A stretch of 64,000 nucleotides of DNA from Sphaerolaimus hirsutus. Its lineage: Eukaryota > Nematoda > Chromadorea > Monhysterida > Sphaerolaimidae. Below the pieces are notes generated by a model, which saw nothing but the letters and a program-made list of their open reading frames with translations, made no database searches and was not told the origin of the DNA. Each line of letters starts with the position of its first letter. Position 1 is the first letter of the stretch. Positions 53,401-63,454 of the stretch are shown piece by piece. The DNA lies in assembly GCA_964036195.1 (NCBI GenBank), contig OZ038453.1, positions 1,922,001 to 1,986,000 on the forward strand, given 5' to 3'. Position numbers and translations under genes: made by a program.

Positions 53401-54477
53401 TGATGCACACAGGTGTGCCTGAAAAACTGTTGAAGCCACATCTCGACAAAGTTGTGGCCATTTCCCCCTCTATTGATTGGCATTTAATCCAATTGTCTGA
53501 CCCCGAATTGTCTACCTACATTTCTCAGTTGATTGAGGACCCACAATCAATTCCCAGAGCTGTAATTATTAATGATATGCTTTATTTTAAGACATTTTCT
53601 ATGGATAATCAGTATGCGATTTGGCCGCTGCGCACTTGGCAGCAAGCTTGTTTAGAACAAGCTCATATCGGGATATATGCTTCTCATGGAAGTCAAATCC
53701 GCACTATTGAATTATTGTGCCAGTACTTTTCCTGGCCATCACTGAAACAAGATGTGTTGTCATATTGTTCAGCGTGCACAAATTTTATGCAGCAGAAAAA
53801 ACATCAATTACACCCCGGGCTGCTAGGAACTACTGAGACACCTGTGCAGTTATTTTATGTGTTGCATATTGATACAATGCAACTTGTTGACAATGACCCA
53901 AAGTCTAAGGTAGTTGTGGTAGTTGACACATATACAATTGCCTTTTTAGTTTCATCATTGAAAGGTCCGGCTGTGACTAAAGGGATCTTGAAAAATGTAT
54001 TTTTGATATTTGGTGCCCCACGATTGGTGATTACGGATCAAGGTAACGAATTTTTGAATTCAGAGTTCCGTGAACTTTGCAAGCAATTTGGGGTGTCGCA
54101 TTCTCCAACACTCGCCCACAACCACAATATTTTGCCATTAATTGTGCTCAAGCATAATATGGGGTTCAATAAGAACACTAACTGCTGCCCTTTTTATTTG
54201 ATTTTTGGTCATCTACCACACTGGAACTTATTTTTTTGCAGCTGCAAGACATTTGAATGTTGAAAATATTTGTTACACTGCAAAAACCCACAGTGACTGG
54301 AGTAGGGTTATATATCAACGTTACTTGAATTCTAAGCATCAAAGCGAAATTATATCTGGTCCACACATTGTTGTTGAGGTTGAAGGTCCTGGGGTGTTTG
54401 TGAAAATTGGTGATGAAGTGTGGAAAGTGCCGCACCGTTATTGTTGGCGAGTGTCAACATTTTCCGGCGACAAGTGA
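53400..54477 (+). pseudogene. Gypsy integrase with internal deletion
   Basis: The zinc-binding H-H-C-C domain is visible (AHIGIYASHG, LSYCSACTNF). The core has the first two catalytic aspartates (LHIDTMQLVDN; VITDQGNEF). After FGVSHSPTLAHNHN the reading jumps to LPLIVLKHNMG and PFYLIFG, skipping the stretch that should carry the third catalytic glutamate. A frame change in T7 (54231-54237) leads to the C-terminal domain (SGPHIVVEVEGPGVFVKIGD) and stop at 54475-54477. Confidence 0.85.
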
Positions 54478-54608
54478 ATGACATTCTGTTTCCATGCTAC
54501 TAGTTGCTATTTCCTTTTTGAGTTGACAATGTAGAAACATCTACTCAAACAGAGACTATGATTTTTCCTACAGTGGGGCAAGATAATTTTGTGCATTTTG
54601 TGCAAGTA
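54478..54608 (+). other. Gypsy 3' untranslated sequence
   Basis: Continues after the foldback at 55521 (TTTTGTGCAAG occurs on both sides). No ORF. Confidence 0.6.
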
Positions 54609-55520
54609 TTAGGTTGTAAACTAAATAACCTTAATTTTTTGCGATTTCACATTCATGCGTCCCATTCTGTTGTACATTGACGGATATTAATGCCGTTCGA
54701 GTATGTTGGGTTTTGGAGTTGGAGCTATGACGAAATCTTTTTGTTTCCTCGAATAATCCCCCAGTCCCGAGATAAGGGGGGTCTATAAAAAGGTGGTCAT
54801 TTTGAATAGCCGATCGGGACGTTGACTTTGAAGCTCGATAAATCGGCCATTTCTTGGCCGATTTGAATCGATCAACTCTTAAAATGATTGGTAAAACCCA
54901 CAGATTCCATTTTTGTGGTCGGATTAGTGATATTTGAATTTCGTATGCTGATTTGACCCGGTTTTTCAACACCAGAAATTTGTGTTTCTGACCATGCTAT
55001 CATAAACTTTAGACAAGGAGAATCCATCTGACGCAAAATTTTTTTTGCTCAATATCTCTTACCAATCAAACGTTATAGCGCTTTGAACTTTAGCCTCTAG
55101 GTAACCGCATTAAGCGGCAGGAATGCAACTTCTCCATATCCATATCCTTGACGCATCTTTGATGGGAGAAGATTTGCTTAACTTGCATCACTAATCCGAC
55201 CACAAAAACGAAATCCGCTAGTTTTACTGATCATTTTAAGCGTTGATCGACCAAATCAGCCCAGAAATGGCTGATGTATGGAGCTTCAAATATCCGTCCA
55301 ACGTCCTGATCGGCCATTCAAAATGAACACCTTTTTAAAGACCCCCCCCCCCCCTATCTCGGTACTGGGGGATTATTCGAGGAAACAAAATTTTTTCGTC
55401 ATAGCCCCAACCCCAAACCCCAACATACTAGAATGTCATGAATATCCACCAATGTACAACAGAATGGGACGCATGAATGTGAAATCGCAAAAAATTAAGG
55501 TTATTTAGTTTACAACCTAA
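54609..55520. mobile_element. TA-target foldback MITE in gypsy 3' UTR
   Basis: Ends TTAGGTTGTAAACTAAATAA and complement, with TA on both sides (54607-54608 and 55521-55522). Arms extend over 300 bp (GCGTCCCATTCTGTTGTACA, GTCCCGAGATAAGGGGGG, AAATGATTGGTAAAACCC). The two arms have diverged at scattered sites. Confidence 0.88.
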
Positions 55521-55594
55521 TATAATCAATTTTGTGCAAGTGTAACAACTCGCTCACCAACGTCACATGCAAAATGTTCATCTTGTTCAAGTGC

Positions 55595-55618
55595 AGGGGG
55601 AGAGAAAAAAGAAGAAGA
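55595..55618 (+). promoter_or_regulatory. Candidate gypsy polypurine tract
   Basis: 24 consecutive purines (AGGGGGAGAGAAAAAAGAAG...). It is 30 nt from the 3' LTR, further than usual. A shorter purine run at 55636-55645 is closer (3 nt), so either could prime plus-strand synthesis. Confidence 0.45.
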
Positions 55619-55648
55619 TGTTTGATTTAAAAGTTGAGAGAGGGATTA

Positions 55649-55810
55649 TGTTGGATGTTGTGTGATTGATTTGTGTCTGGATTTGTGCAAATGTGATCAG
55701 ATCCAAATTCTTGATATTTAAATGATATGTTGACAACAAATAGTGGTTGACTGGCATTATCATCATCAATAAATTCTACAAAATCCTTGTCAAACTCCAA
55801 CAACCCAACA
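55649..55810 (+). repeat. Gypsy 3' LTR
   Basis: TGTTGGATGTTG to AACCCAACA, the same 162-bp length as the 5' LTR, differing by single substitutions and small indels. Confidence 0.85.
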
Positions 55811-56999
55811 ATAGCATCACAGTGAATGCAGCATTTACTGGGCAAAGTGTCCTGTTCTGCTTATGTCTTCATCATTGCAATTTTAGTGCAATATTGAAAT
55901 ATTGAAACTGCTTATTTTTAATGATTTGCATGTGACATTATTTCAGTGCCTTTTACTACAGTTTTTGTTTTCTACCTACTTTTATCACAATTAGTCAAGT
56001 TTTCATCTCAGGTTTGTATGGAATTCTGTCGCAATTGCAAAATTTTTTGACAACATTGACAAAATTATAGCATGTTGTCAGGTTTTTATTCAAGGTGTTT
56101 TGTTTATCACATACATTCTAGGTAAAGTTGCATTCATTTACCATGTTTTTCACATCATCATTCTAGTGCTAGTGAATATACAGATGTTGTTATATTGTAA
56201 AAACCAAAGTAAGTTGAGCCGCTTCAACATTCTGTTCAGATAAATTAGATAGATCAAAAAAACGTAATCACTTGTATATAGCTTTGTTCATACGCATTGC
56301 GAAAGTATTTGCCATTGTACTCTCAAATTATAAATTGCTGCCTAGTAATGTAAGCTACTATCATTTCTCTGTGTCTTGTTTGTCCAAGTACTAGTTCAGA
56401 ATGGCATTCAACTTTGCATGTCCAACCCAATTCTTGGTTTGGTTGTCCATGCAAATTACATCTGTAACAGGAATTATTCCCTGTGGAATCTGGTACTCCC
56501 AGATTTTGGGGTACTTTCTACTAATGTCATTTTAGTATCTATGTATACTTTACACAAACATCAAATATCATATTAAAAGTGTCAGAAAAAGGAACTTGGC
56601 AAAATTGCAAATTGTTATGATTTTTTTTATTTTTGTGCAAGGTATTTCATAGAGTGAAAATGACACCTGCTTTAGGTTTCTGTGAGTCTGATGAAATGAT
56701 GACGCTGTCATTTCATCAAATTTTTTCACTGATGACACCTTTTTGTTCCGCAATGCAAATCATTGATTGTTTCCCATCGGTTTCACTAAAAGGACTTCAG
56801 GGTTGGCGCATGAAATTATACCTAAATAGATCGATAAAAATGTTTGAACAAGATCAATATGGAAAATTAATGCATATTGTATTTACTCAAATAGTTCCAT
56901 CATATTTTTTGTACCATGGGTATTTTGAGGAAATATGGTAGTTTTGAAAAATCATTATTTGGGGATAACTATTTGAATAAACATGGTATCTCAATTTAC
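55811..56999. other. No gene seen
   Basis: AT-rich. A small hairpin TGATGAAATGA...TCATTTCATCA lies at 56690-56722 and a MITE-like terminus TTTTGAGGAAATATGGTA at 56924-56941. ORFs at 56376 and 56633 have no recognisable content. Confidence 0.3.
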
Positions 57000-57206
57000 C
57001 CCCACTGGTTTCTCTCATGTCCACACACCCCTCTGATCCTGTGCCAGCACTGTCAATTCCATAGGACTCAAATACACGTCGAGGTCCATGGAAAATGCAA
57101 TCTGTTTTATTGCTCTGGTTATGATATTTTACAAGACACGTTGCGTCTGCTCTTACAGCAGGTGTTATTTGTCTCAGTATTTTTAGACCGTGAGTTGGTA
57201 TCCAAT
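57000..57206 (-). other. Candidate internal exon, phase 1-1, 69 aa
   Basis: On the minus strand CATATTTTTATAG precedes an open stretch ending G|GTAAATTG. It reads WIPTHGLKILRQITPAVR, CLVKYHNQSNKTDCIF and FESYGIDSAGTGSEGCVD. Three cysteines and overlapping sequons (NQS, NKT) suggest an extracellular module, and both boundaries are phase 1, as is common for such modules. No family is recognised. It shares strand with the candidate exons at 35 kb, but linkage is untested. Confidence 0.4.
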
Positions 57207-57329
57207 CTATAAAAATATGGGTAACAGCGGGTAAAAAAAGTATAAGTGACACTTTGGAACTAGCCAAAAGCGCCAGCGCCAAAATAACTTCTCCATTTGT
57301 ACATGTAGCAGTCGACTTGAAACGCTTTG

Positions 57330-57600
57330 TATTCAGTTCTATCTATTTTTTTTTTCATTAACAGTGTGAAAAAGCTGCTTCGAGATAATTTCATTTTTTT
57401 AATTTTCAAATTTTTTCATAATTTTCAAATTTTTATTTCACCCCTGGAAAAAACACTTAAAAATCGATTTATTTTTAAAAAAATTCAAAAATTCAAAAAT
57501 TCAAAAATGGTTTTCAAATTTTTCAGGTAATTCAAGGTGACAAAATGCAGTCTTAAGTTCAGCGTGCTAAATAAAGCGACAATTGATATGCGGTGGGTCT
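57330..57600. repeat. AAATTCAAAAATT words
   Basis: TTCAAATTTTTTCATAATTT and ATTCAAAAATTCAAAAATTC words. A second patch lies at 58135-58310. They may be the two sides of one element interrupted by 57600-58130. Confidence 0.4.
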
Positions 57601-57647
57601 GAAATAGTCTCATGTAATGAAAAAAACACATTCAAAAACATTGAAAT

Positions 57648-57775
57648 GGCATCCGTGGCGCAGCGGTGGACCCCATCAAATCCCTTTAGGAGTGCATGGA
57701 GCCGCCCGAACAATTAGAAAGAACCGCGGCGCTTTACTTCCGCGGATACAGATGCTGGTTCATCAAAAAAATTGC
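57648..57775 (+). repeat. tRNA-like sequence, possible SINE head
   Basis: GGCATCCGTGGCGCAGCGGT contains a good A-box (TGGCGCAGCGG). GATGCTGGTTCATC about 90 bp on resembles a weak B-box. No tRNA cloverleaf or A-tail is evident, so this is a tentative SINE relic. Confidence 0.25.
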
Positions 57776-57857
57776 TCACGGGTCTTTCTGAAGGCAGTCA
57801 CACAAACGTTTTTGGAGGGCATTCAGCCCCAGCAAAAATGGTGCAAACTGATCCACA

Positions 57858-58020
57858 TACCATATTTCCTCGAAATACCCCCCTCTTGAAATACCCTCCT
57901 CAAAATGGGCACTATGAATTTATTAACCCCCCATCGAAATACTCCCCTCGTTACACCCCCCTCAAATATTCCACTATGAAAAAAAAAACTTCCCAGGGGG
58001 TAATTCGAGGAAATACGGTA
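57858..58020. mobile_element. Short TACCGTATT-class MITE
   Basis: TACCATATTTCCTCGAAATA to TAATTCGAGGAAATACGGTA, 163 bp. Mostly CCCCCCTCGAAATACCC words with almost no core. Confidence 0.75.
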
Positions 58021-58369
58021 AGTGTTTCTACCATTTGTCATGTTAAAGTGAAGTGAAACTGTCATGTCATGCTTTATTTACAGTGAAATTAAGGTTAAAA
58101 GGGACTTCAAACATGAAAACAGTCCAAATACTCTGTTTTAAGCTTCAAATTCAATATTTTTCGGAGAAAATTCGAAAATTGCCAAAAAAGATTTGAAAAT
58201 TCAAAAATATAATACCAAATTCAAAAATTAATTTGGGAAAACATTCGAAAATCCGAAAATTCATATTAGAAAAAAACACTTAAAAATTTAAATACTTTTT
58301 TTTCTGGGAGGTTTGCCATCGTTACTGATCAGAGAAGAAATTGCTTCTGACGTTTATTCAGGGGGGCTT

Positions 58370-58640
58370 CCCAGACCGTGTAAAATGTCAAATCTCATGC
58401 AAAGTACCAAAAGTCATGTAAAATGTCCTTTCAAATGTCAAACATACATTTGCAATTTTCCAGGGTATTTGACATGACTTTTTATACTTTGCATGACATT
58501 TAACATTTAACAGGGTATTTTACATGACTTTAAGCACTCTGCATGACATATCACATTTTGCAGGGCATATTACTATACTTTTGACATTCTGCACTAAATT
58601 TCACATCTTGCAGGGTATATTACATGATTTTTTTTTACAT
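58370..58640. repeat. CATGACATTTTACA / TGTAAAATGTC word array
   Basis: TGTAAAATGTC words (58380-58440) face inverted GGGTATTTTACATGACTTT and TTGCATGACATTTAACA words repeated with a period near 60 bp to 58630. Confidence 0.6.
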
Positions 58641-58799
58641 TTGGGAAAAGTAGCCCTCTACTGAGATTATTCCTTACTTTACTGTGATATCCAATACTGG
58701 TCTCATCAAAAACGAAAAATGGAAATTTGAAATTTTATGCATAGTTCATATTTCATTTCATGCATATCACATCACTTTGTTGTGACGTTCTCAGTAGAG

Positions 58800-59406
58800 C
58801 AGAGTTGTTAAAAGGTACGTATGTTTACTCGAAAAATACGTGTACGCGAGTACGCGGTAAATACATTTACATATACTTTTCAAAAAAATAATGTACGCAC
58901 TTGTACGCGTACACTTTCAAAGCGTACGCGTAAGGAAAATGTATTTATGAAAGTTCTATGTGGGACATATTTATAAAATAACTACACTGCTATGTATTTA
59001 CAGAAGTGGTTCCATTGAATATTTTAGATATGTGGGGGTAGTGCCTTTAAAAATTTCAAAATTCGCAACCAAGTCGAAATGGTTGTGGAGACAATGGATG
59101 TGGTAAACGAGTCGGGAGAACGATGATTTTTATCTCCTAGAAAAAAGAGACCTTGAAAGCCATATAATCTGTCATTTGCTTATAGAAAAACATACGTTGT
59201 GATGTACACGTATGAAAAAGTGCCCACTTTTACACATTCTATGAAGAAAAGTAGTCGTTTCTACACTCACAAAAAAGTACCCACATTTACGCATATGTAC
59301 GAGTAAAAAAAAGTAATTTACGTTTTCTATACTTTGTGGTGGGTAAAAAAAAATACCTTACGTTTACATATACTTTAAAAAAAGTTCAGTAATTCTAACA
59401 ACTCTG
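58800..59406. mobile_element. hAT-type MITE (acgTAC family), complete
   Basis: 607 bp. TIR CAGAGTTGTTA is exact at both ends. CAGTAGAG flanks at 58792-58799 and 59407-59414 are identical 8-bp duplications. The interior has TACGCGAGTACGCGGTAAAT and ACATATACTTTT words. Reference copy for the fragments at 6258, 12900 and the 20.4-32 kb host element. Confidence 0.92.
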
Positions 59407-59940
59407 CAGTAGAGCAGCAGTGAAAATTCCCATCAGTATAAATAGTATGAGGCTAGAATGCTGAATGTCTATTTTAGAGTGCATGTTTTGGAAAATAACA
59501 TTTTACACACATCTTTTTGCGAATTTTCACTTAAGCGGCGGTTACACTGCAAAATGTGCCGACAAATCAAAAAGTGAAAAAGTTCCATAAATCCAGAATA
59601 AAGTTCCATATCTGCGAGAAAAAACGGGTCAGTATACTCACTAGTTAGGTGCACTCACATGCCAAATTTCAGATAAATCGGCCTTTTTGTTCCAGCGTTA
59701 TAAGCATTTTAAAAATTTCACGTTGTCGGTTCGCTTTTTTTGATCGAAAAAATCTTGTTGTCGGCACAAGCTTCTGATTGGCAACAATGTGGCGATGAGC
59801 GCTTGTCGTCACAAGAAAAAAATGTTTTCATCGGAGCCTGATTTTTGTTGTCGATTGTCGCCACGAGCTGCGAACGTGTTTTTTTCATTTTTTTGTGACG
59901 ACAATGAGTAAATTTTACAACAGGCACTGGAGTTTTATTA
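59407..59940. other. No supported gene
   Basis: GGCGGTTACACTGCAAAATG with GCCGACAAATC near 59535 resembles CGTTTACACTGGCACGTGTG near 32271. Thus 59530-59930, rich in TTGTCG and GTCGTCAC words, is probably another repeat. A 78-codon minus frame there has no known domain. Confidence 0.3.
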
Positions 59941-59944
59941 CAGC

Positions 59945-60310
59945 GTTCATTCAAGTGGGGAGTTCGTACAGTGGGGAGTTATTCAAGGGAGGGAGTTATT
60001 TTTTCCTCATAGCTCTCAGGAAAACTTGCATGTAGATAGGTGTGTATACACTGCGTAATACACACTATGCATCTGCTTTCGCTGCCATATGCTCACATCC
60101 TTTGTATTTTTTGTCACACACACTGCACTGCATTTGCATTTTGTTTTTTTTCACTTGTTCCAGTATCGTCTTCACCCATCACAGAGGGGGGAGTTATTCA
60201 AGGGTGGGGCGTTATTCAAGGGGGGGGAGTTATTTTTTCGTCAATGTTTTTGAGGGGGGAATTATTCAAGGGTGGGGAGTTGTTCAAGGGGGGGTCTTAT
60301 TCGAGGATAT
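59945..60310. mobile_element. Class B-like MITE (GGGGAGTTATTCAAGG words)
   Basis: Iterated GGGGGAGTTATTCAAGGG words on both sides of a core with CACACACTGCACTGCATTTG (compare 31490-31520). It ends GGGTCTTATTCGAGGATATA. Confidence 0.6.
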
Positions 60311-60520
60311 ACGCTAGGTAGATAGCTGGCTTATTTTGGTGGGGGGGGGGGTTAGGGGATAGTAGCCCAAAATTTTCCCTCTGAGATGGATAGTTAGCTG
60401 AGCGGGCTCAAGGACAGATAGATAGCTTGGTGGTTTGACAGTTACTCGCCCAACCCCCCCCCCTTTCCTACTCCTGCCCTGTTCTAACATAACACAGTCA
60501 TTGTTTTTAACATGTGTTCC
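60233..60520. repeat. Duplicated block A (partner 61578-61867)
   Basis: TTTTTTCGTCAATGTTTTTG through GGTAGATAGCTGGCTTATTT to TTTTTAACATGTGTTCC. About 97% identical to 61578-61867. Confidence 0.9.
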
Positions 60521-60648
60521 ACATTGCCTGGATCACAGACCGCAGATTTTGTCATTTATGTTCTCTTTACACTCAGTATGGTTTTTTTTAGGGGAGTTTA
60601 TAATTTTTTACTGGCCATTTTGAGGGGGTATTTTGAGGATATATGGTA
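60476..60648. mobile_element. TACCGTATT-class MITE, reversed, left end missing
   Basis: TGTTCTAACATAACACAGTC core to TTTTGAGGATATATGGTA, including GTTCTCTTTACACTCAG. Confidence 0.6.
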
Positions 60649-60788
60649 AAATTCTATCTAACTGGAAAGAACCAGGAGAAATAAATATATTAAGTACAAA
60701 TAAATATAAGATTTTTTATATTTTATATTATTATCTTTTATTATGGCTGAAAAAGACAAGAAATAGAAGGGCAGGTAACAGTCAGGGG

Positions 60789-61016
60789 TAGTGATGGAAA
60801 AGCGCCATGGCGCTGGCGCCTGGCGCTAGCGCCAAAGCAAAAAGCGCCATGGCGCTTTTGGCGCTTGGCGCTAAAATGCTCTGGCGCCATTGGCGCTTGG
60901 CGCCGGGATCTGAGAAATCGCCATGGCGCTTTTGGCGCTTGGCGCCATTTTCTGGTGGCGCTATTGGCGCCTGGCGCTGGCATTTTTAATGGCGCCAAAA
61001 AAGCGCTAACTGTGAT
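60789..61016. repeat. GCGCC-word element
   Basis: TAGTGATGGAAAAGCGCCAT, then GGCGCC and GGCGCTTTTGGCGC words, closely similar in layout to 37-245. It stops near AAAAAAGCGCTAAC without a clean inverted end. Confidence 0.55.
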
Positions 61017-61305
61017 TAGAAAAAATGGTTATATTTAATACAGTGAAAATTCACAATCCAGTTGTGCAATTTTGAGCACAACTGAATAAATATTGATAAA
61101 TATAGGTAAGTAAGGGTGTTAGGAGACATTAATATTTATAAAATATTGATTAGGTAATTTTTGGGGTCAAATGTATGTACCGTATTTCCTTCCTCATTAT
61201 CCCTCCCTTGAATTAACCCTCTCGAATTACCACCCGTTTTTAATAACGTACATCATGTATGCAATGTGCATGATGTATTATTTTCTGCCAATTTCCATCG
61301 CAGAT
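61017..61305. other. No gene seen
   Basis: AT-rich with a short TACCGTATTTCCTTCCTC MITE end at about 61178 and a palindromic ACATCATGTATGCA...TGCATGATGT near 61251. Confidence 0.3.
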
Positions 61306-61577
61306 TCCGTATTTCCTTGAAATACCCCCCCCCCCACGAAATACCCCCCCCCCTCGTTTGACCCCCCCCCCCCTCTCGGGACCATTATGAAACAATCACC
61401 CCCCCCCCCTCGAAATACTCCCCCCAAATTGAGTGTAAAGGGAACGTACATGAAAATAACTGTAGTTTGTGTTCTATGTACTGCAGAACACATGTTAAAA
61501 CAATGTCGGTGTCACGTTAGAACAGTGTACATACCATCTAAATTACATACTAATATTAGTCTACAGAACCTTATAAA
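61306..61577. mobile_element. TACCGTATT-class MITE, right end replaced
   Basis: Follows the copy at 8768 from CCGTATTTCC through GAGTGTAAAGGGAACGTACA to AACCTTATAAA, then switches abruptly to block A at 61578. Confidence 0.75.
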
Positions 61578-61867
61578 TTTTTTCGTCAATGTTTTTGAGG
61601 GGGGAGTTATTCAAGGGTGGGGAGTTGTTCAAGGGGGGGTCTTATTCGAGGATATACGCTAGGTAGATAGCTGGCTTATTTTGGTGGGGGGGGGGGTTAG
61701 GGCATAGTAGCCCAAAATTTTCCCTCTGAGATGGATAGTTAGCTGAGCGCGCTCAAGGACAGATAGATAGCTTGGTGGTTTGACAGTTACCCGCCCAACC
61801 CCCCCCCCCTTTTCCTACTCCTGCCCTGTTCTAACATAACACAGTCATTGTTTTTAACATGTGTTCC
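61578..61867. repeat. Duplicated block B, ends at gap
   Basis: Second copy of 60233-60520. It ends GTGTTCC exactly where the N run starts. Confidence 0.9.
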
Positions 61868-62067
61868 NNNNNNNNNNNNNNNNNNNNNNNNNNNNNNNNN
61901 NNNNNNNNNNNNNNNNNNNNNNNNNNNNNNNNNNNNNNNNNNNNNNNNNNNNNNNNNNNNNNNNNNNNNNNNNNNNNNNNNNNNNNNNNNNNNNNNNNNN
62001 NNNNNNNNNNNNNNNNNNNNNNNNNNNNNNNNNNNNNNNNNNNNNNNNNNNNNNNNNNNNNNNNNNN
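61868..62067. other. Assembly gap, 200 N
   Basis: Exactly 200 N, with duplicated sequence on its left. ORFs reported through it are meaningless. Confidence 0.99.
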
Positions 62068-62074
62068 ATGCAAT

Positions 62075-62300
62075 GACATAGCGTAGAATTGATTTTTCTT
62101 CAGCTGGCGTAAAATTCCAGTGTAAAATAGAAATTTTTGAATTTTCACAATCAAATTGCAGTGACTGTGGATGATGACTCTCGGACACAATGAAGGTATT
62201 GATAAACATATTCTCCATGAAAAATTGCAGACCTGTATCATCATCCACTTTTATGTAATCAATTTTGCGATGGAATTTTACGCTGGAATTTTACGCCCGG
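62075..62300. mobile_element. GGCGTAAAATTCC-word element
   Basis: CTGGCGTAAAATTCCAGTGT at the left and GGAATTTTACGCTGGAATTT at the right are inverted, tandem end words. The core is homologous to 25800-25905 (GGACACAATGAAGGTATTGA). Confidence 0.6.
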
Positions 62301-62690
62301 GCTGTAATCGCTCCATAATGGCGGCCCACATACTAGTTGACACTTGTGTTGACTTAATTACATTGTGTCACCAGTCTTTAAAGTTTGTTGGTATGAAACG
62401 CAAGGAATTTGGACTTGCGCCAAATTCATACATACTTTTTTGGAGGATTTTGTCGGAATTGTGACGATAACATCTGACATAAGACTTTACAATCCAACTT
62501 TCTATACCGATTTGTCTATCAAACTCATATCATTCTCGCAAAAAAATTCGGATCAAATGTATTGCGAACCGAATGGAATCTGTCCATTCAAGTTTGTATT
62601 AAAAAAAGATACATCATTGGTAACCAAGGGCTGAATCCCCAATTCCTTTTGTGTCCGCCGAGTTTACTGGGAGTTCAAAAATTTCATTAT
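62301..62690. repeat. Decayed repeats (partners at 19.5 kb and 11.65 kb)
   Basis: 62370-62440 (TTTGTTGGTATGAAACGCAA) pairs with 19500-19550. 62625-62670 (AAGGGCTGAATCCCCAATTC) pairs with 11638-11685. No ORF is supported. Confidence 0.4.
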
Positions 62691-62926
62691 GAAAACAACA
62701 ACAAGGCACCATTTCTGCAAATTGGCAGCTAGAAACTTAAGCAACAGGATAGAATGCTTTTATAATTTTACATACACTCAAATTTTTGTACAATTTTACT
62801 AACATTTTACAAAAATGTGTATTTTAGTAAAATTTGATTTTCATTTTATTTTTCATTTTATTTTATTTTATTCTTTGATTTTTCATATTATTATTTTTTG
62901 TATTCTCTGAGATTTTGCCAACCCTG
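62691..62926. mobile_element. CAGGGTTGGC hAT MITE, right part
   Basis: ACAACAAGGCACCATTTCTG through GGCAGCTAGAAACTTAAGCA parallels 28580-28640. It ends GAGATTTTGCCAACCCTG like 28860. The left end is missing. Confidence 0.6.
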
Positions 62927-62959
62927 CTGATCATCCATTTTTGACTTTTTTGTGTTTTG

Positions 62960-63450
62960 GCACACTCACAGCATAAGTTCAATGTGCCATTCTATTGGAG
63001 GCACTGACCAATTCAGGGCTGCCATTCTATTGTTTTTGTGAGAGCCTTTGCTGCCATTCAATGTGCCAAAAACTGCTGTTCTATTGGAGGTGCCATTCTA
63101 TTGGAGTACGCCATTTTATTAGAAGTAATGTGTAAATGTAAATACATTTTTACAACTATGATTTGTACTAAACCAATATCAGCCACTCCCCATAACCAGG
63201 AAGCGGGAAGAAATGTTTGTGGCGCCAGACATCCTGCTGGAGTGGTGAAAAGTCCCTGTGCTGCAAAAATATTCCGAATTATTATTATTCAAAACTTAAC
63301 AAAAATAGGTTGGGCTGCCACTAGGTGCTCCCATCCCAGGGAAATGATTCCTGCATTATTGATTTTTTCATTGCGCAAATGTGCCAGATGTAAATTGTGA
63401 TTGAATGATTGGGAAATTGTGAATGGTAATTGGTGTTTTGAAGCAATGCC
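62960..63450. repeat. Inverted copy of 19735-20145 composite
   Basis: CCATTCTATTGGAGGC words (62989-63125) are the complement of class D words. 63130-63445 is the complement of 19735-20011, with GTGGCGCCAGACATCCTG in place of the loop. A 120-codon frame across it is incidental. Confidence 0.65.
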
Positions 63451-63454
63451 GTAT

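Larger units (their letters stand above)
48525..55810 (+). mobile_element. Ty3/gypsy LTR retrotransposon, nearly complete
   Basis: Order: 162-bp LTR, primer-binding site, gag, protease, RT, RNase H, integrase, 3' UTR with nested foldback (54609-55520), purine tract, 162-bp LTR. LTR ends are TGTTGG...CCAACA. Flanks ATAA and ATAG match at 3 of 4 positions, so the target duplication is uncertain. About 6.37 kb without the foldback. Two in-frame stops and seven frame changes, mostly at homopolymers, plus an integrase deletion make this copy non-autonomous as read. Confidence 0.9.

Noticed and set aside
61787..62248. ORFs of 137-153 codons through the gap
   Set aside because: Most residues are unknown; they span 200 N.
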